Shown here piece by piece: positions 1 to 7,894 of a stretch of 64,000 bases of DNA. The position numbers and the translations under genes were made by a program. The DNA is taken from assembly GCF_002549775.1 (NCBI RefSeq), contig NZ_NMTR01000021.1, positions 372,001 to 436,000 on the forward strand. Reading direction: 5' to 3'. How positions within the stretch are numbered: position 1 is the first letter of the stretch; each line of letters begins with the position of its first letter. Source of the DNA: Faecalibacterium langellae. Lineage in GTDB: Bacteria; Bacillota; Clostridia; Oscillospirales; Ruminococcaceae. The notes under the pieces are model-generated. The model was not told where the DNA came from, ran no database searches, and was given only the letters and a program-made list of their open reading frames with translations.

Positions 1-414
1 ACCGCCCTGCAGGCCGGCATCCTGGATGGTGCCGAGAACAACGAGCTGGCCCTGACCGACAACGGCCACGGCGATATCTGCAAGTATTACTCCTACGATA
101 TGCACCAGATGGTGCCGGACCTGCTGGTGGCGAACTATGCTTTCCTGGAGGGCCTCAGCGACGAGGAGCGCGCCATCTTCAATGAGGGCTTCGAGATCGT
201 CAAGCAGGTCGAGCAGGGCGCCTGGGAGGACGCTGTAGCCGAGGCCAAGGATAAGGCCGAGAACGAGCAGCACGTCAACTTCATCTACCCGGACACTGCT
301 CCGTTCCAGGAGGCAATGGCCCCCCTGCATGACTCTGTGCTGGCCGCAAACCCGGAGCTGCAGCCCATTTACGACCTGATCCAGCAGCATAACGCGGCCA
401 ACACCGCAGACTGA
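1..414 (+). CDS. dctP: TRAP transporter substrate-binding protein, C-terminal part
   Basis: The reading frame is open from base 1 and ends at TGA 412-414; the 5' end lies outside the window. The visible 137 residues begin TALQAGILDGAENN, which fits the substrate-pocket region of DctP-type periplasmic/lipoprotein receptors (the 'G..D..E.. ' segment that precedes the final helices). DctP captures an organic acid outside the membrane and hands it to the DctQM permease. The gene lies 11 bp before dctQ, with an AGGAGG ribosome site in the gap, so it forms the first gene of a dctPQM operon. Substrate cannot be read from this fragment; C4-dicarboxylate is the family default only. Confidence 0.85.
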   Translation, partial: TALQAGILDGAENNELALTDNGHGDICKYYSYDMHQMVPDLLVANYAFLEGLSDEERAIFNEGFEIVKQVEQGAWEDAVAEAKDKAENEQHVNFIYPDTAPFQEAMAPLHDSVLAANPELQPIYDLIQQHNAANTAD

Positions 415-425
415 GGAGGAGCATC

Positions 426-980
426 ATGGAAAAACTGAGAAATACCCTGAACAAGGTGCTCAACCTGCTGGCAGGCCTGAGCATGACCGTCATGGTGGTG
501 CTGACCACCTATCAGGTCATCGTCCGTTACATCTTCAATTCGCCCTCCACCTGGTCGGAAGAACTGGTGGGCTATCTGTTCGGCTGGAGCACCATGCTGG
601 GTGCCACCATCGTTTCCGGCGAGCGCGGCCACATGAACATCCCCGTGCTGGTGGACCGCTTCAACCCCACCATGCGCAAGGCCTTCCACATCTTTGCCGA
701 GGTCATCGCCTTCATCTTCTCCGCCGCCATTCTGGTGTTCGGCGGCTTCCAGGTGTCCAAGCTGGCCATGGGCCAGCAGACATCCTCGCTGGGTGTGGCC
801 GTGGGCGTGTTCTACTGGGTCATGCCCGTCTGCGGTGTGATCATCCTGATCTACTCCATCCTCAACATCATCGGCATTGCCAACGGCTCCATCAGTCTGG
901 ATACCCCGGAGGATGCAGACTTCGCCAAGGTGGAAGCTGAAATGGCTGCCGAAGCTGATAAAGATAACAAGGAGGACTAA
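426..980 (+). CDS. dctQ: TRAP transporter small permease (DctQ)
   Basis: 184 residues with four hydrophobic segments (around 15-35, 50-70, 90-110 and 130-150) and a charged acidic/lysine C-terminus. This is the size and topology of the DctQ small membrane subunit, which pairs with the large DctM subunit in Na+-coupled TRAP uptake. The segment WSEELVGYLFGWSTMLGA near 40-57 is the typical DctQ signature region. The ATG at 426 is preceded by GAGGAG. It is followed after 3 bp by dctM. Confidence 0.93.
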   Translation: MEKLRNTLNKVLNLLAGLSMTVMVVLTTYQVIVRYIFNSPSTWSEELVGYLFGWSTMLGATIVSGERGHMNIPVLVDRFNPTMRKAFHIFAEVIAFIFSAAILVFGGFQVSKLAMGQQTSSLGVAVGVFYWVMPVCGVIILIYSILNIIGIANGSISLDTPEDADFAKVEAEMAAEADKDNKED

Positions 981-983
981 GCT

Positions 984-2285
984 GTGGCAATTCAAGCATT
1001 ACTCGTTATTCTGGCAGTCCTGCTGGTGCTGCTGTTCCTCGGTGTGCCTATCTCGTACGCCATTGCGGTTTCTTCTCTGACCGCTATCCTCTCGTCCATT
1101 GATCTGAACGTTGCCGTGCTTACCGCTGCCCAGCGCACCTTTGTGGGCATGAGCAAGTTCAGCCTGACCGCCATCCCGTTCTTCATCCTGGCGGGCAACA
1201 TCATGAACCAGGGCGGCATTGCAAAGCGTCTGGTCGATTTCGTCATGGCCATTCTGGGCAAGCTGCCCGGCGCGCTGCTGGTGACCAACATCGGCACCAA
1301 TGCCCTGTTCGGTGCCATCTCCGGTTCTGCTTCCGCCGCTGCCGCTGCCGTCGGTTCCATGATCCGCGACGGTGCCGAGGAGCAGGGCTATGACCCCGCC
1401 GTCACCGCCGCCACCAACGCGGCTTCCTCCTGCTCCGGCCTGCTGATCCCGCCGTCCAACGCCCTGATCACCTACTCGCTGGCTTCCGGCGGCACGTCTG
1501 TTGCTGCCCTGTTCATGGCTGGTTACATTCCCGGCATCATCTGGGCACTGTGCTGCTGCGTGGTGGGCGTGCTGCTGGCCATCAAGCTGGGCTATAAGGG
1601 CACACCGGGCAAGTTCGACTGGAAGAACCTGGGCGTGTGCACCCTGCGCGCCCTGCCCAGCCTTTCGCTGATCATCGTGGTCATCGGCGGCATCATCGGC
1701 GGCGTGTTCTCCGCCACCGAGGGCTCGGCCATTGCCGTTGTCTATGCTCTGGTGCTGGCCTTCTGCTACCGCTCCATCAACCTCAAGAGCCTGTGGAAGA
1801 TCATTGTGGACTCTGCCAAGATGTCCGGCATGGTGGTCTTCCTGGTGGGCGTTTCCAACATTCTGGGCTGGGTCATGGCCTTCCTGCAGATCCCGGACGC
1901 TGTGGCGGCCGCTCTGCTGAGCCTGACCAGCAACAAGTACATCATCCTGCTCATCATGAACGTGATCCTGCTGGTGTCCGGCACCTTCATGGACGTGACC
2001 CCGGCTATCCTGATCTTCACCCCGCTGTTCCTGCCCATCTGCCAGAGCTTTGGCATGAGCACCATCCAGTTCGGTCTGATCCTCGTGTACAACCTGTGCA
2101 TCGGCAACATCACCCCGCCCGTTGGCAACGCCCTGTTCGTCGGCATCAAGGTGGGCCGCACTTCGCTGTCCAAGGTCATGCCGTACATGCTCATGTACTA
2201 TGTGGCCATCATCGGCGGCCTGCTGCTGGTCACCTTCATCCCCGCAGTGTCTATCGCACTGCCCCAGGCAATGGGCCTGATGTAA
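984..2285 (+). CDS. dctM: TRAP transporter large permease (DctM)
   Basis: 433 residues, almost wholly hydrophobic with about 12 membrane segments; this is the ion-coupled translocating subunit of a TRAP transporter. Characteristic stretches include GNIMNQGG, the small-residue run SGSASAAAAAVGSM and the near-C-terminal NITPPVGNALF. The start is GTG at 984, with AAGGAGG just upstream overlapping the end of dctQ. The operon ends in a strong terminator 28 bp downstream. Confidence 0.95.
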   Translation: MAIQALLVILAVLLVLLFLGVPISYAIAVSSLTAILSSIDLNVAVLTAAQRTFVGMSKFSLTAIPFFILAGNIMNQGGIAKRLVDFVMAILGKLPGALLVTNIGTNALFGAISGSASAAAAAVGSMIRDGAEEQGYDPAVTAATNAASSCSGLLIPPSNALITYSLASGGTSVAALFMAGYIPGIIWALCCCVVGVLLAIKLGYKGTPGKFDWKNLGVCTLRALPSLSLIIVVIGGIIGGVFSATEGSAIAVVYALVLAFCYRSINLKSLWKIIVDSAKMSGMVVFLVGVSNILGWVMAFLQIPDAVAAALLSLTSNKYIILLIMNVILLVSGTFMDVTPAILIFTPLFLPICQSFGMSTIQFGLILVYNLCIGNITPPVGNALFVGIKVGRTSLSKVMPYMLMYYVAIIGGLLLVTFIPAVSIALPQAMGLM

Positions 2286-2312
2286 AACAGATATCATCCT
2301 TTTCTTCTCCGT

Positions 2313-2345
2313 GGGCGGTGCCTTGCAAAAGGCACCGCCCTTTTC
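2313..2345 (+). terminator. Rho-independent terminator of dctPQM
   Basis: Perfect stem GGGCGGTGCCTT / AAGGCACCGCCC with a GCAA loop, followed by TTTT. Confidence 0.9.
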
Positions 2346-2353
2346 CATACCGC

Positions 2354-2383
2354 TTGCACAAAGAAGGCAAAATGCGCTATACT
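2354..2383 (+). promoter_or_regulatory. Promoter of the second dctP
   Basis: TTGCAC (2354-2359), an 18-bp spacer and TATACT (2378-2383), just after the dctM terminator and 25 bp before the next start codon. Confidence 0.65.
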
Positions 2384-2407
2384 ACAAGGGCAAAGGGGGA
2401 GTGCATC

Positions 2408-3394
2408 ATGCGCAGACGGACATTTCTGGCCGGGGCGGGCCTTGCAGCGCTGCAGCTGGCAGGCTGCGGCACCGCGCCGCAGACGGTGCCGGACTACGTG
2501 CTGACCTATGCCGACAACCAGCCCTCTGACTATCCAACCACCCAGGGCGCACAGTATTTCGCCGACCTTGTGCGGGAGCGCACCGGGGGCAAGGTGGTCA
2601 TTCAGGTAAAGGCCGACGGCGAGTACGGCACCGAGCAGGAGGTATGGCAGCAGCTGGCCATCGGCGGGGTGGACTTTGCCCGGCTTTCGCTGTCCGTCCT
2701 CACCGACGATCTGCCCAAGCTGAATGTGCTGATGCTGCCCTACCTCTACCGGGATGCCGGCCATATGTGGCGGGTGCTGGACGGGGACATTGGCGAAGAA
2801 TTTCTGCAGGCTTTCGCCGAGGGCGGCTGCGTGGGCCTGAGCTGGTACGACGCCGGGGCCCGGTCGTTCTATTCCCGCCAGCCCATCCGCAGCCTTGCGG
2901 ACCTTGCGGGCAAGACGGTCCGCGTGCAGGATTCGCCGGTCATTCTGGAAATGATCCGGCTGCTGGGCGCGGTGCCGGAAACCACCGCCTACAGCGATGT
3001 CTATGCGGCGTTCCAGACGGGGCAGATCGACGCGGCCGAGAACAACTGGCCGGCCTACTACTCTATGGACCACTACAAGGTGGCGCGGTATTACACGCTG
3101 GACGAGCACAGCCGCGTGCCGGAGATCCAGCTGGCCAGCGACAGCACCTGGACGAAGCTGCCGACAGAGTACCGCGAAACGCTGCGGGAGTGCGCGCGGG
3201 AGTCAGCGCAGTATGAGCGCGGGCTCTGGGCGCAGGAGGAGACGGCGGCCCGCCAGAAGGCGCTGGACGCCGGCTGCCGCGAGATCACCCTCTCGGACGA
3301 AGAACTGGAGCGCTTCCGCACATTGGTGCAGCCGCTGTATGCACAGTTCTGCGCCGCCTATCTGCCGCTGGTGGAGGAGATCCAGCAGGAGTAA
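2408..3394 (+). CDS. dctP: TRAP substrate-binding lipoprotein, orphan DctP
   Basis: 328 residues. The N-terminus MRRRTFLAGAGLAALQLAGC is a lipoprotein signal with a lipobox (LAGC), so the receptor is tethered to the membrane. The body has the DctP fold marks: YFADLVRERTGGKVVIQV, LPYLYRDAGHMWRVLDG, GKTVRVQDSPV and the conserved QTGQIDAAENNWPAYY binding segment. The start was set at ATG 2408 because it begins the signal peptide and follows GGGGGAG. It has its own promoter and no permease genes of its own, so it may feed the DctQM just upstream with a second substrate (inference). Confidence 0.92.
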   Translation: MRRRTFLAGAGLAALQLAGCGTAPQTVPDYVLTYADNQPSDYPTTQGAQYFADLVRERTGGKVVIQVKADGEYGTEQEVWQQLAIGGVDFARLSLSVLTDDLPKLNVLMLPYLYRDAGHMWRVLDGDIGEEFLQAFAEGGCVGLSWYDAGARSFYSRQPIRSLADLAGKTVRVQDSPVILEMIRLLGAVPETTAYSDVYAAFQTGQIDAAENNWPAYYSMDHYKVARYYTLDEHSRVPEIQLASDSTWTKLPTEYRETLRECARESAQYERGLWAQEETAARQKALDAGCREITLSDEELERFRTLVQPLYAQFCAAYLPLVEEIQQE

Positions 3395-3532
3395 GCCGAA
3401 ACTTACCCGGACGGGTCGATTTTTGTCCGCGGAGTAAAAACAGCTTTCTTGCAAAAGTAGATAAATTTCACGGGGCAGAAAGGCGGTTTTTTGTTGGCTG
3501 CGCGGAGATTTTTACAAATGCCCTTAATCATA

Positions 3533-3561
3533 TTGACATAGTGGGGAATGGGGTGTAAACT
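3533..3561 (+). promoter_or_regulatory. Promoter of the cystine-transport operon
   Basis: TTGACA (3533-3538), 17-bp spacer, TAAACT (3556-3561). Transcription would start near 3568, about 47 nt before the leader peptide. Confidence 0.8.
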
Positions 3562-3614
3562 ACCAGCAATGGGCCGGAACGGCCCGGAACAAAAACTGCA
3601 GGGAGGAAACGGTC

Positions 3615-3695
3615 ATGATGTGTTGTTGCGCAATGTGTTGTTGTTCTGCGAACGCTTCCCGGACCGGCTGCCTTGCAAACGGGCGTGCATTCTGA
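3615..3695 (+). CDS. Cysteine-rich attenuator leader peptide
   Basis: A 26-residue ORF too short for usual gene callers, beginning MMCCCAMCCC: six Cys codons (TGT/TGC) in codons 3-10 and a seventh at codon 19. GGAGG at 3602-3606 sits 8 nt before the ATG. It lies between a good promoter and an intrinsic terminator, directly before a cystine ABC operon. By analogy with amino-acid leader peptides (trpL, hisL), a ribosome starved for Cys-tRNA would stall on the Cys run and decide whether the downstream terminator forms. The peptide itself probably has no function after synthesis. Confidence 0.85.
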   Translation: MMCCCAMCCCSANASRTGCLANGRAF

Positions 3696-3780
3696 GCATG
3701 TCCCGCAGCGCTGCACAAAGGGTGCAGCCCGAAGGTCGTCAACTGCCTGGAAGCTTGCATAGGGCTTCCGGGCTTTTTGT
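3654..3780 (+). promoter_or_regulatory. Cys transcription attenuator (antiterminator/terminator)
   Basis: The terminator stem is CCTGGAAGC (3746-3754) with GCTTCCGGG (3764-3772), then CTTTTTGTTTT. An alternative partner for its 5' arm is GCTTCCCGG at 3654-3662, inside the leader ORF just after the second Cys block: 8 of 9 positions pair. Stalling at the Cys codons leaves 3654-3662 free to capture the 5' arm, so the operon is read; fast translation covers it and the terminator forms. Confidence 0.75.
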
Positions 3781-3823
3781 TTTGGCCTTCGCAGTATCAG
3801 GATAACAAGGAGGGGGTCCGGCA

Positions 3824-4483
3824 ATGGACTGGAATGCGATCCAGCAATATTTGCCGCTTTATCAGAAAGCCGCCGTGCTCACCCTGCGGCTGGGCGTCGC
3901 AGGCATCATCTTTGCCATCGTCATCGGCCTTGTGTGCGCGGTGATCCAGTATGACAAAATTCCCGTGCTGCGGCAGATCGTGGGGGTGTACATCCAGCTT
4001 TCCCGCAACACACCGCTGCTGGTGCAGCTGTTCTTCATCTACTACGGCCTGCCCAAGGTGGGCATCCGTACCAACGCCGAGCTCTGCGGCATCGCGGGTC
4101 TGGCCTTCCTGGGCGGCAGCTACATGGCCGAAGCATTCCGCAGCGGTCTGGAGGCCATTGAGCCGATCCAGACCGAAAGCGCCTACAGCCTGGGCATGGA
4201 CCGCTGGCAGGCTATGCGGTACGTCATTCTGCCGCAGGCCATGTCCACCAGCATGCCGGCCTTCATGGCAAACGTCATCTTCCTGCTCAAGGAGACCAGC
4301 GTGTTCAGCGCGGTCAGCCTGATGGACCTGATGTTCACGGCCAAGGACCTCATCGGCATGTACTCCAAGACCATCGAGTGCCTGTTTTTGCTGGTGGTGT
4401 TCTACCTCATCATTCTGCTGCCGGTGTCCATCGTGGGCAGCCTGATCGAAAGGAGGCTGCGCTATGCTGGATTTGGGTCTTGA
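3824..4483 (+). CDS. Cyst(e)ine ABC transporter permease 1
   Basis: 219 residues of the polar-amino-acid ABC permease family (HisM/GlnP): about five membrane helices, the N-terminal YIQLSRNTPLLVQLFF signature and the coupling-helix EAA loop near SLGMDRWQAMRYVILPQA. RBS AAGGAGGGGG precedes ATG 3824. It overlaps the next permease by 20 bp, so the two probably form a heterodimeric channel. The cystine assignment rests on the Cys leader upstream and on the binding protein at the end of the operon. Confidence 0.9.
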   Translation: MDWNAIQQYLPLYQKAAVLTLRLGVAGIIFAIVIGLVCAVIQYDKIPVLRQIVGVYIQLSRNTPLLVQLFFIYYGLPKVGIRTNAELCGIAGLAFLGGSYMAEAFRSGLEAIEPIQTESAYSLGMDRWQAMRYVILPQAMSTSMPAFMANVIFLLKETSVFSAVSLMDLMFTAKDLIGMYSKTIECLFLLVVFYLIILLPVSIVGSLIERRLRYAGFGS

Positions 4484-5138
4484 CGTCCTGTTCAAGGGCA
4501 AAAACCTGGCCCGTCTGCTGGGAGGCCTGGGCGTGGCGCTCAAGATCAGTGCCACCTCGGTGCTCATCAGCCTGCCGCTGGGCATCCTGCTGGGCGTGCT
4601 GATGACCTTCCGCAGCCCCATCATCAAGGCGATTTTGCGGCTGTATCTGGAGTTTATCCGCATCATGCCGCAGATGGTGCTGCTGTTCCTCGTCTACTTC
4701 GGCACCACCCGCGCCTTTGGGTGGAACCTTTCCGGCGAGACGGCGTCGGTCATCGTGTTCGTGCTGTGGGGCACCGCCGAGATGAGCGACCTTGTGCGCG
4801 GTGCACTGATCGCCATCCCGAAGCACCAGTACGAAAGCGCTGAAGCGCTGGGCATGAGCCGCGCGCAGGCGTACTGGTACATCATCATCCCGCAGACGGT
4901 GCGCCGCCTGATCCCGCTGTCCATCAACCTGATCACCCGCATGATCAAGACCACCAGTCTGGTGCTGATGATCGGCGTGGTGGAGGTGATCAAGGTGGCT
5001 CAGCAGATCATCGAAGCCAACCGCACCGCCAGCCCCAACGCCGCTTTCGGCATTTATCTCACGGTTTTCGTGTTATATTTCTTTGCCTGCTGGCCCATCA
5101 GCCTGCTGGCAAGCTACCTCGAGAAGAAATGGAAGTGA
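4464..5138 (+). CDS. Cyst(e)ine ABC transporter permease 2
   Basis: 224 residues, second HisM/GlnP-type permease: YLEFIRIMPQMVLLFLVYFG and the EAA loop ALGMSRAQAYWYIIIPQTVR. ATG 4464 has an AGGAGG site 5 nt away inside the preceding gene, and the genes overlap, typical of translationally coupled permease pairs. Six bases separate it from the ATPase gene. Confidence 0.9.
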   Translation: MLDLGLDVLFKGKNLARLLGGLGVALKISATSVLISLPLGILLGVLMTFRSPIIKAILRLYLEFIRIMPQMVLLFLVYFGTTRAFGWNLSGETASVIVFVLWGTAEMSDLVRGALIAIPKHQYESAEALGMSRAQAYWYIIIPQTVRRLIPLSINLITRMIKTTSLVLMIGVVEVIKVAQQIIEANRTASPNAAFGIYLTVFVLYFFACWPISLLASYLEKKWK

Positions 5139-5144
5139 CCGCAC

Positions 5145-5894
5145 ATGGCAGAACCTATTTTGACTGTTGAACATCTGATCAAGGCTTATGGTGAGACCCC
5201 GGTGCTGGACGACATCAGCTTTGCCGTCAAGCCCGGCGAGGTCATCGTGGTGGTCGGCCCTTCCGGCTGCGGCAAGAGCACCCTGCTGCGCTGTCTGAAT
5301 GGTCTGGAACCCACCCAGAGCGGCCGCGTCCGGCTGGGCAATGAAACGGTCGCCTACGGCGGCAAGAACCTGACCCAGCTGCGCCAGCGCATCGGCATGG
5401 TGTTCCAGAGCTACGAGCTGTTCCCGCACCTGACCGTGCTGGATAACATCCTGCTGGCCCCCACCAAGGTGCAGAAGCGCCCGAAGGACGAGGTGCAGAA
5501 GGAAGCCGAAGCCCTGCTGGACCGCGTGGGTCTGCTGGCCAAGAAAAACAGCTACCCCCGCGAGCTTTCCGGCGGCCAGAAGCAGCGCGTGGCCATCGTG
5601 CGCGCCCTGTGTATGCACCCGGAGATCCTGCTGTTTGACGAAGTGACCGCCGCCCTCGACCCCGAAATGGTGCGCGAGGTGCTGGACGTGATGCTGGACC
5701 TTGCCAAGCAGGGCCGCACCATGATCATCGTCACCCACGAGATGCAGTTCGCCCGCGCCATCGCCAACCGGGTCATCTTCCTGGACGGCGGCAAGATCGT
5801 GGAAGAAGCTGCCCCGGCGGACTTCTTCGACCACCCCAAGACCGAGCGCGCGCAGCGCTTCCTGCGCACCTTCACGTTTGATGCTGTGAAATGA
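5145..5894 (+). CDS. Cyst(e)ine ABC transporter ATP-binding protein
   Basis: 249 residues with all ABC ATPase motifs: Walker A GPSGCGKST (about 40-48), Q-loop VFQSYELFPH, signature LSGGQKQR, Walker B LLFDEVTAALDPE and the switch histidine THE. This is the GlnQ/HisP-type importer class. It powers uptake by the two permeases encoded directly upstream. Confidence 0.95.
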   Translation: MAEPILTVEHLIKAYGETPVLDDISFAVKPGEVIVVVGPSGCGKSTLLRCLNGLEPTQSGRVRLGNETVAYGGKNLTQLRQRIGMVFQSYELFPHLTVLDNILLAPTKVQKRPKDEVQKEAEALLDRVGLLAKKNSYPRELSGGQKQRVAIVRALCMHPEILLFDEVTAALDPEMVREVLDVMLDLAKQGRTMIIVTHEMQFARAIANRVIFLDGGKIVEEAAPADFFDHPKTERAQRFLRTFTFDAVK

Positions 5895-5910
5895 GTCACA
5901 GATCATATAA

Positions 5911-5932
5911 CGGCTCCGGGGGTTCCGGGGCC
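5911..5932 (+). other. Intercistronic stem-loop before the binding-protein gene
   Basis: GGCTCCGG / CCGGGGCC with a short loop (one G-T pair), not followed by a T run. Such hairpins in ABC operons often protect or separate the mRNA of the abundant binding protein; that role is inferred. Confidence 0.5.
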
Positions 5933-5963
5933 ATGGGAAAGATTTTGTAAAGGAGAATCCATT

Positions 5964-6920
5964 ATGAAACAGTCCAAAATTTCGCGTCGTTCCTTCCTGC
6001 TGGGCCTGGGTGCCGTGTCCGCTGCTGCCGCGCTGACCGCATGCGGCGGCTCCTCTGCTTCCACTGCAGCATCTGGCAGTGCTGCTTCCGGCAGCGGCGT
6101 CGTGTACCGCACCCTGGACGAGATCAAGGAGTCCGGCACCATCAATATCGGCGTCTTCTCCGATAAGAACCCGTTCGGCTATGTGGACGAGAACGGCGAG
6201 TATCAGGGCTATGACATCTACTTCGGCAACCGTCTGGGCGAAGACCTGGGCGTGGAGATCAACTACGTTTCCACCGAGGCTGCCAACCGCATCGAGTACC
6301 TGCAGACCGGCAAGGTGGATGTGATCCTGGCAAACTTCACCGTCACCCCCGAGCGTGCTGAGGAAGTGGACTTCGCTCTGCCCTACATGAACGTGGCCCT
6401 GGGCGTCATTTCTCCGGACGATGCCGTTGTCACCACGCTGGACAACTGGAACGCCGATGACCAGATGATCGTCATCTCCGGCACCACCGCCGAGACCTAC
6501 CTGACCAAGGAGTATCCCGACATCCCGCTGCAGAAGTACGATTCCTACGCAACTGCAAAGAATGCACTGGAGAACCGCAACGGCGTGGCATGGGCCAACG
6601 ACAACACCGAGGTCATCGCTTTTGCAAAGCAGAACCCCGGCTACACCGTGGGCATCCCCTCGCTGGGCAGCGCCGACACCATTGCTCCCGCTGTGAGCCA
6701 GGGCAACACCACCGTGCTGGATTGGCTGAACGAGGAGATCAAGGCACTGGGCGAGGAGAACTTCTTCCACAAGGACTATGAGGAGACTCTGGTGGACACC
6801 TACGGCCTGGACTACGAGGACGAGCTGGTCGTCGAGGGCGGCGTTGTGGGCGGCTCGGACGATGCCGCTTCCAGCGAGGCTGCTTCTTCCGAGGCTGCTT
6901 CCGCATCCGCAGCACAGTAA
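5964..6920 (+). CDS. Cyst(e)ine-binding lipoprotein
   Basis: 318 residues. A lipoprotein signal ends in the lipobox LTAC, followed by a Ser/Ala linker and a family-3 solute-binding domain. Segments GVFSDKNPFGYVDENG, EAANRIEYLQTGKVDVILA and NFTVTPERAEEVDFALPYM closely recall, from memory, the cysteine-binding proteins of the CjaA/PEB1 group in Campylobacter. The C-terminus is an acidic, Ala/Ser-rich tail (SSEAASSEAASASA). It is the last gene of the Cys-attenuated operon, and a terminator follows. Substrate (cysteine or cystine) is inferred from resemblance plus the leader. Confidence 0.88.
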   Translation: MKQSKISRRSFLLGLGAVSAAAALTACGGSSASTAASGSAASGSGVVYRTLDEIKESGTINIGVFSDKNPFGYVDENGEYQGYDIYFGNRLGEDLGVEINYVSTEAANRIEYLQTGKVDVILANFTVTPERAEEVDFALPYMNVALGVISPDDAVVTTLDNWNADDQMIVISGTTAETYLTKEYPDIPLQKYDSYATAKNALENRNGVAWANDNTEVIAFAKQNPGYTVGIPSLGSADTIAPAVSQGNTTVLDWLNEEIKALGEENFFHKDYEETLVDTYGLDYEDELVVEGGVVGGSDDAASSEAASSEAASASAAQ

Positions 6921-6937
6921 ACCGGAAAATGGTTCAA

Positions 6938-6973
6938 GGGCAGGCAGGGGCAAAACCTTTGCCTGCCCTTTTT
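6938..6973 (+). terminator. Terminator of the cystine operon
   Basis: GGGCAGGCA...GGGCAAAACCTTTGCCTGCCC then TTTTT. It is the left half of a duplicated 92-bp unit. Confidence 0.88.
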
Positions 6974-6983
6974 GTGCGCCCGA

Positions 6984-7012
6984 TTGCACCCGGGGCACGA
7001 ACGTGCTATACT
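6984..7012 (+). promoter_or_regulatory. Promoter for the coiled-coil protein gene
   Basis: TTGCAC, N17, TATACT inside repeat copy 1, 30 bp before the start codon of the next gene. Confidence 0.8.
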
Positions 7013-7042
7013 GGAAGAAAAAACGACAGGGAGGGACAACGC

Positions 7043-7546
7043 ATGAAATTGACATCCGCAGGCGCAAATAAAATGATCAAAGCATGGAACGAAGACCTGG
7101 AGGGGCTGCTGAAAAAAGAAGAAGCGGAAAGCAGAACGACCTATGGAATCAATGAGGAACCGCTGCCCGCAAACTACGACTTTGCTCGGATGCAGCAGCA
7201 GATGGATGCGCTGAACCAGAAGATCGCTGTGCTGCGTCATGCAGTGAACGTGTTTAATACCACCACTGTGTTGGAGGGATTTGGGTTTACCATCGACGAG
7301 GCACTGGTGCGCATGGCAATGCTGACAAAAAAGAAGCAGCGTCTGGCACGGATGAAGCAGGTGCCGTCGCTGGTGCGCACATCCCCCGGCTATGGCAGCA
7401 ACACTCCGGAAATGACCTGCCGCAACTACGATGCAGAACAGGTGGAACAGGAGTACCGCCGTGTCAGTGATCAGCTGACGGCTTTGCAGCTGACGCTGGA
7501 CCGCGCCAATCTGCTTTTGGAATTTGAAGTGGAGCTGGAGGGGTGA
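7043..7546 (+). CDS. Small helical protein, DIP1984/septicolysin-like layout
   Basis: 167 residues, start chosen at ATG 7043 with GGGAGGG 7 nt upstream. The protein is almost all helical: heptad-rich stretches at about 45-65 (MQQQMDALNQKIAVLRHAVN) and 135-160, joined by a segment FTIDEALVRMAMLTKKKQRL. This helix-loop-helix order with 'GFTIDEAL' recalls the DIP1984 family (relatives annotated septicolysin), but I am not certain. No signal peptide or membrane segment. It is a single-gene unit with a duplicated promoter; function unknown. Confidence 0.6.
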   Translation: MKLTSAGANKMIKAWNEDLEGLLKKEEAESRTTYGINEEPLPANYDFARMQQQMDALNQKIAVLRHAVNVFNTTTVLEGFGFTIDEALVRMAMLTKKKQRLARMKQVPSLVRTSPGYGSNTPEMTCRNYDAEQVEQEYRRVSDQLTALQLTLDRANLLLEFEVELEG

Positions 7547-7774
7547 CCGTGATATTCCGGGGTGAATGCGTTTTTATTTGAATCTGGGAGAGCCATAAGG
7601 TTCTGGTACAAGGTTACAAATTTGGGTTGTTTTGTTATTTGATCAAGGTTATGGATAAGGTTAAGGCTTTGATAAAATGCAGCAATGCAATCGCGCGTGC
7701 ATCTAAAAGCCTCCGTATCGGCTTTTGTCGGTACGGGCGGGGAGGCACGGTTTCAGCCGCATCTAAGAGCAACA

Positions 7775-7866
7775 GGGCAGGCAGAGGCAAAACCTTTGCC
7801 TGCCCTTTTTGTGCGCCCGATTGCACCCGGGGCACGAACGTGCTATACTGGAAGAAAAAACGACAG
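7775..7866 (+). repeat. 92-bp terminator+promoter direct repeat, copy 2
   Basis: Second copy of 6938-7029, 837 bp further on. It ends the preceding gene's transcript (GGGCAGGCA.../TGCCTGCCC, TTTTT) and carries the promoter TTGCAC (7821-7826), N17, TATACT (7844-7849) for the amidohydrolase gene. Confidence 0.95.
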
Positions 7867-7894
7867 CTGTCGTGTAAAAGCGAGGGAACCACCA

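Larger units (their letters stand above)
6938..7029 (+). repeat. 92-bp terminator+promoter direct repeat, copy 1
   Basis: Identical to 7775-7866 except for one base (G/A at the tenth base after the first nine). The unit holds an intrinsic terminator and a promoter, TTGCAC (6984-6989), 17-bp spacer, TATACT (7007-7012). Confidence 0.95.

Noticed and set aside
999-2348. Long minus-strand frame opposite dctM (449 codons)
   Set aside because: His/Gln/Asp-rich translation typical of the antisense of GC-rich genes; dctM on the plus strand is unmistakable.
3548-3805. 85-codon plus-strand ORF over the attenuator region
   Set aside because: It overlaps the promoter and terminator stem and has no recognisable protein features; the short Cys leader in another frame has the RBS and logic.
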